This document shows, in pieces, positions 14,248-17,298 of a stretch of DNA of 17,298 nucleotides. The DNA is taken from positions 1 to 17,298 of the forward strand of contig JAOZIG010000121.1 in assembly GCA_026014515.1 (NCBI GenBank). The letters are read 5' to 3'. Position numbers and translations under genes: made by a program. Each line of letters opens with the position of its first letter. Position 1 is the stretch's first letter. Under the pieces are notes generated by a model, which ran no database searches, had not been told where the DNA came from, and worked only from the letters and a program-made list of their open reading frames with translations. Origin of the DNA: Candidatus Bathyarchaeota archaeon (GTDB lineage: Archaea; Thermoproteota; Bathyarchaeia; TCS64).

Positions 14248-14621
14248 AAGATGGATACATTCTCGACGCCCGGAATGTCCTTGATCTCCTTGATATATTC
14301 AACCTTTGCACCCTCCACAAAAAACCTAACAGGGTTATCGCCCTGTATCACATCAGGAGAAAAGATATCACTAATCTCAAACACGGCATTCGACTGAGCA
14401 TCAGCGTCCTCGCTTAGCTCTACCCGTACATAGCGAAGCTTATTGTTCAATCTGAGATTCATTAACCTACGTGTATTCTCACCAATCTGTCTGCTAGTCT
14501 CAGAGTCCATTATCTTACGAGGAGGATTTTCACCACTCCAACCACAGATAGGGCAAGAGTAGTATCCATGGGTCTCGATGAGGGCAAATGTAGTGCACTC
14601 GGGGCAGATTGGTCCGCTCAT
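14244..14621 (-). CDS. Zinc-ribbon protein of unknown function
   Basis: A 125-residue protein. The N-terminus is a four-Cys zinc ribbon: C6 and C9 (CPEC), C23 and C26 (CPIC), with an aromatic GYYS between them. A helical linker follows (about 40-60, SRQIGENTRRLMNLR). The rest is a beta-rich domain (61-125) with FEISDIFSPDVI and VRFFVEGAKVEYI. Zinc ribbons of this shape appear in transcription and RNA-processing factors, but the second domain is not recognised, so no function is assigned. A TATA-like element (TTATAAA, 14651-14657, minus strand) lies about 33 nt before the ATG. The gene's stop is shared with that of the MFS gene. Confidence 0.75.
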   Translation of the reverse strand: MSGPICPECTTFALIETHGYYSCPICGWSGENPPRKIMDSETSRQIGENTRRLMNLRLNNKLRYVRVELSEDADAQSNAVFEISDIFSPDVIQGDNPVRFFVEGAKVEYIKEIKDIPGVENVSIF

Positions 14622-14850
14622 GTATCAACAGTATCAAAACGATGAGGCTGTTTATAATCCCATGGGGGAGGGGGGGTACCAGCATCCCAGCTAAAACCAG
14701 TCTTCTTTCGAAGAAACCAGTCCCAGAACTGCCCAGATCAAACCCCAATATATGACGAAAACCGTCACCTTAACGGGCTTTTACGGACTGAAACACATGG
14801 AATCCTAGTTGATGATATGATTTATCACCGATTAATGTTCAGTTAACCCC
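14622..14850. other. Divergent intergenic region with G-run, direct repeat and palindrome
   Basis: These 229 bases separate the zinc-ribbon gene (-) from the amidohydrolase gene (+). They hold a G-run of five then seven G split by one A (14664-14676), and a 9-bp direct repeat AAACCAGTC at 14694-14702 and 14714-14722. Between the repeats lies the hairpin-forming TTCTT-TCG-AAGAA (14703-14715). A TATA-like GATTTATC (14819-14826) is centred about 28 nt before ATG 14851. A regulated divergent promoter is the simplest reading. No small ORF or RNA gene is convincing. Confidence 0.4.
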
Positions 14851-16311
14851 ATGGTAACTGGAATAAAGGGCAAATGGATCATAGCCCACGACGGAGAAAA
14901 ACCAAGACTCCTCAGAGACGGAGTAGTAATCATCCAAGGAAACAAGATCACCCACGTAGGAAAAAACTACAACGGAAAAGTAGACAAATGGATAGACGCA
15001 GGAACCCACGTAGTATCCCCCGGATTCATAGCCACCCACGTACACGCAGCCACAGCCCCAAAAGACAAATCATTCATCGATGACGTTGGAGCCCGCCATT
15101 TCTACATGAGCAGCCTAGGAGAAAACCTCACAGCCCTAGGGAAAAGCATCAAACCAGAAGACTTCCACATATTCGCCAAATACAGCATGGCAGAGCTACT
15201 CAAAAGCGGCTGTACAACGATGGTTGAGATAGGCATGGCCCCCACACTCGGCGCAGAAACCGCCAAAAAATACATTGATGAGATGGGGATGCGGGTCGTA
15301 GAAGGTCTCTATGTTGAGGACGGTTCATGGGCACGAGACCAGAAAGCCAACCTGTTCACTGAGTGGCATGGATTGGATCATGGCTTGAAGATGCTTGACG
15401 AGGCAGAGGCTTTTGTCAAGAAATATGATGGAGCCGTTGATGGAAGACTCATCGCAGCCCTATACCCCAGCACCGTTGACAAGGTTAGCGGACCATTACA
15501 GAAAGCCATCAGAGAGAAAGCAAACGAGCTAAAATGCCCAGTAAGCATCCACGCAGCTCAATGGGTTGTCGAGTTCCAGAACATGATAAGAATGTACGCC
15601 AAGACCCCTATACAGTTCCTAGCCGAAACAGGGCTACTCGGACCAGACCTCATCATAGGACACGGCTGGGCAATACCCGGACACCCACTACTAGGCTACC
15701 CCCCAGAGGGAGAAGGCGACCTCAAAATACTCGCCGAATCAGGGGCTACAGTAAGCCACGACCCACTGGTATTCATCAAGCGGGGGAACAAGATGCACAG
15801 CCACAGCAAATACATGGAGGCTGGCGTAAACCTAGGAATCGGTTGTGATACCAGCCCCCAAGATATGCTAAACGAGATGCGGATGGCAAGCTACACCAGT
15901 AAACTAGCCGACTGGAGCTGCTTCAGCGGAACCGCCGCAGAGATACACGGCAGCGCCACACTAGGAGGGGCACAGGCCATAGGCAGAAAAGACCTAGGAA
16001 GGATAGCCCCCGGAGCCACAGCGGACATAGCCATCATCAACATGGAGACCCTGAACAATGTCCCCTGTAGAGACCCTGTGAAGGCTATTGTGAACAGCGC
16101 TAGTCGAGAGGATGTGTCTCATGTATTGGTTGATGGTAAGCTGGTCATTGATGACGGTGAGCTGTTGGTGATTGATGAGGCTGAGTTAGTCTCGCAGGTT
16201 CAGAAGACTACTCAGGCTATATGGGATCGTATCCCCGAGAATCATTATCTTGGTCAGCACAGTGATGTTGTTAGCCCCCAAAGCTATCTGCCTTGGGAGC
16301 CTGATCAATAA
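14851..16311 (+). CDS. Amidohydrolase of the deaminase/chlorohydrolase type
   Basis: A 486-residue metal-dependent hydrolase of the subgroup that includes cytosine, guanine and S-adenosylhomocysteine deaminases and triazine chlorohydrolases. Metal ligands are H63 and H65 (FIATHVHA), H234 (SIHAAQ), H271 (GHGWAIPGH) and D333 (GCDTSPQDM), with an acid in the HAAQ helix (E241). No lysine ligand is seen, so a mononuclear site is likely. The small beta-sandwich is formed by residues 1-55 and the segment after about 385, with GRIAPGATADIAII. The usual GFIDxHxH reads GFIATHVH, losing the Asp. The substrate is unknown. The ATG at 14851 is leaderless-looking. Codon style changes abruptly: the gene is A+C-rich up to about 16060 and G+T-rich from about 16080 to the end. 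Confidence 0.82.
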   Translation: MVTGIKGKWIIAHDGEKPRLLRDGVVIIQGNKITHVGKNYNGKVDKWIDAGTHVVSPGFIATHVHAATAPKDKSFIDDVGARHFYMSSLGENLTALGKSIKPEDFHIFAKYSMAELLKSGCTTMVEIGMAPTLGAETAKKYIDEMGMRVVEGLYVEDGSWARDQKANLFTEWHGLDHGLKMLDEAEAFVKKYDGAVDGRLIAALYPSTVDKVSGPLQKAIREKANELKCPVSIHAAQWVVEFQNMIRMYAKTPIQFLAETGLLGPDLIIGHGWAIPGHPLLGYPPEGEGDLKILAESGATVSHDPLVFIKRGNKMHSHSKYMEAGVNLGIGCDTSPQDMLNEMRMASYTSKLADWSCFSGTAAEIHGSATLGGAQAIGRKDLGRIAPGATADIAIINMETLNNVPCRDPVKAIVNSASREDVSHVLVDGKLVIDDGELLVIDEAELVSQVQKTTQAIWDRIPENHYLGQHSDVVSPQSYLPWEPDQ

Positions 16312-16342
16312 CCACTTATTCTTTTCTAGTCTAGTTTATATC

Positions 16343-16702
16343 ATGTTTAGTGAGCAGAGAATAGCGTTATATAAGCAGAGTCTGGACGAGGCTCTTAGAC
16401 GCTATGAACAAATTGTGATCTTTGATGACCCTGCGAGCGGTAAGTTTGTCCAGTTCGCTGTTCAGGCTGGTGATGGTGAGATAATAGTTGATATCCCCAT
16501 GGAGCAGTTGAATGATACCACGTATCAATGGCTTCAACCCCATATGGAGCACATGACAGATACACAGGGTAACCTCATCTCGCTGCAAAAAGTCATCAAA
16601 GCCGAACACACCCAGTACGCAGCCGAATACACAGAATGGGTCTTTACAAAAATATACCAGCTACCAGAAACCCACGACGTAACCGCACAAATATTCACCT
16701 AA
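16343..16702 (+). CDS. Small soluble protein of unknown function
   Basis: A 119-residue protein that I cannot assign. It opens with an amphipathic helix (MFSEQRIALYKQSLDEALRRYE). A beta-rich part follows (FVQFAVQAGDGEIIVDIPMEQL, about 33-54), and then helices (HMEHMTDTQGN, YAAEYTEWVFTKIY). There is no signal peptide or membrane segment. The general look recalls small YbjN/chaperone-like domains, but this is only an impression. ATG 16343 is the first ATG after the upstream amidohydrolase (31 nt gap); extending to 16250 would overlap that gene by 62 nt. The first two-thirds are G+T-leaning and the last 110 bases strongly A+C-rich. The stop shares CTAA with the convergent gene. Confidence 0.65.
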   Translation: MFSEQRIALYKQSLDEALRRYEQIVIFDDPASGKFVQFAVQAGDGEIIVDIPMEQLNDTTYQWLQPHMEHMTDTQGNLISLQKVIKAEHTQYAAEYTEWVFTKIYQLPETHDVTAQIFT

Positions 16703-17298
16703 AGCCCGCACCAAGCAAAATATCCTAATTTCTCTGTGCCATCTCGTTTAATCAAACCAGTGGTATCCTCTTCGGTTAGGTCGCTGAGCCAAGGCCACAT
16801 GACAAACTCTAGATCTATTCCTGTGGAAAGCTCTGGAAGCCTGTTGATGAAGTCTGCTTGTCCTTGTTCTCCGCCAAAATATTCCATGCTTGTCCACGCT
16901 ATCTCACTATATCCCAGTGGTTTACCGGGTAGGTAATCTGTTATTCTTGTATAGTAGTCGGCTGGGAGGTCTTCTGGGCGGTTTACTCCGGGTAGACAGT
17001 AGGGATAGCTGGTGAGGACCAGTATGTCTATCTTATCGGGGTTGAACTCTTGGAGGATGCTTAGGTCTGCTTCCCTGTTCTCGTTGACAATCTCGCGGCT
17101 GAATGTGCAGAATACTTTGGTCTCTGGGCTGATCAGTTTTACTTCGTCGTAGATTTCCTCATAAAGGGTTATCCAGTTTCTGAAACCATTATCGCCTTCC
17201 ATGCCATGGTGTTCATACCATCTGTTCACCTCGTTACCCACACTGAGGTACACTGGTCTACAGACCCTTACAGAGTCGATTACCGCTTGTTTGTATTC
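16699..17298 (-). CDS. Clan GH-A-like glycoside hydrolase, C-terminal part (5' end outside window)
   Basis: The frame is open to the window edge, so the N-terminus is missing; 199 codons are present. It looks like the second half of a TIM-barrel glycosidase. VYLSVGNEVNRW carries the N-E pair typical of the acid/base Glu at the end of strand 4. GKPLGYSEIAWTS carries a Glu in the strand-7 nucleophile position. FVMWPWLSDL fits strand 8. It therefore resembles retaining enzymes such as GH53, GH39 or related families; which one cannot be told. Whether it is secreted is also unknown because the start is absent. A GTG at 17251-17253 is an internal codon, not a start. It ends convergently, sharing CTAA with the preceding gene. 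Confidence 0.7.
   Translation of the reverse strand, partial: EYKQAVIDSVRVCRPVYLSVGNEVNRWYEHHGMEGDNGFRNWITLYEEIYDEVKLISPETKVFCTFSREIVNENREADLSILQEFNPDKIDILVLTSYPYCLPGVNRPEDLPADYYTRITDYLPGKPLGYSEIAWTSMEYFGGEQGQADFINRLPELSTGIDLEFVMWPWLSDLTEEDTTGLIKRDGTEKLGYFAWCGL

Noticed and set aside
14751..14850. Possible C/D box RNA: ATGACGA near 14752, CTGA at 14788-14791 and TGATGA at 14810-14815.
   Set aside because: The guide between the first box and CTGA would be about 30 nt, much too long. No final CTGA follows the second C-like box, and there is no terminal stem.
15534..15848. Open frame of 104 codons, basic and Pro/Arg-rich, inside the amidohydrolase gene.
   Set aside because: A+C-rich DNA has few stop codons in all frames. 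The frame has no domain and lies wholly within a well-supported gene.
16250..16342. Longer N-terminus for the 119-residue protein, starting at 16250.
   Set aside because: The added part overlaps the amidohydrolase end by 62 nt and looks like a frame-shifted shadow. ATG 16343 gives a normal soluble protein.
1..17298. Mobile element, prophage or CRISPR content.
   Set aside because: No transposase, integrase, terminal repeats or spaced repeat array could be found by eye on either strand.

Overview
The window reads as a stretch of archaeal chromosome. Several first genes have an A/T-rich TATA-like box about 25 nt before the start codon and almost no leader. Genes inside transcription units instead carry a GGTGA-type Shine-Dalgarno. 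ThiI is the archaeal form, with no rhodanese domain but with CxxC plus a third Cys. VapBC and Hsp20 fit the same picture. The phylum cannot be fixed from the sequence alone. Coding is dense, and there is no gene-free stretch over 300 bases. I see no rRNA, tRNA, CRISPR array, insertion sequence or replication origin.

Layout. 1-1786 (+): the tail of a membrane protein, then a GT-C type membrane glycosyltransferase. 1814-2968 (+): PurM of purine synthesis. 3011-3634 (-): a HAD hydrolase. 3740-4986 (+): a SAM methyltransferase and a GNAT acetyltransferase. 5028-5840 (+): an AT-rich orphan four-helix membrane protein, probably imported. 5943-6527 (-): Hsp20. 6673-7321 (+): a VapBC-like toxin-antitoxin pair. 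7357-10118 (+): ThiI, a small unknown protein, two tandem ThyX-related genes and a DUF5615 PIN-like protein. 10121-12940 (-): an arginine deiminase-type amidinotransferase, an IadA-like amidohydrolase and an SRPBCC protein. 13054-14247 (+): an Fsr-like MFS transporter. 14244-14621 (-): a zinc-ribbon protein. 14851-16702 (+): an amidohydrolase of the deaminase/chlorohydrolase type and a small unknown protein. 16699-17298 (-): a clan GH-A-like glycoside hydrolase that runs off the end.

Two things stand out. First, the ThyX pair (8835-9251 and 9248-9841) looks like two complementary half-enzymes. The first keeps the LEH segment and an N-x-R FAD-type site but has no RHR motif. The second keeps the RHR/dUMP motifs but has lost LEH and changed the N-x-R site. 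A hetero-oligomeric thymidylate synthase is the natural hypothesis. Second, the DNA is a mosaic of G+T-rich and A+C-rich blocks a few hundred bases long. They switch inside single genes and do not follow gene orientation. Hand counts on the + strand range from about 33% to about 83% G+T. The difference lies largely in synonymous transitions, so a strand-specific mutational process is plausible.

The genes mostly look like scattered housekeeping and accessory functions rather than one pathway. The clearest unit is the 7357-10118 run, where tRNA thiolation and dTMP synthesis genes lie head to tail with overlaps or very short gaps.
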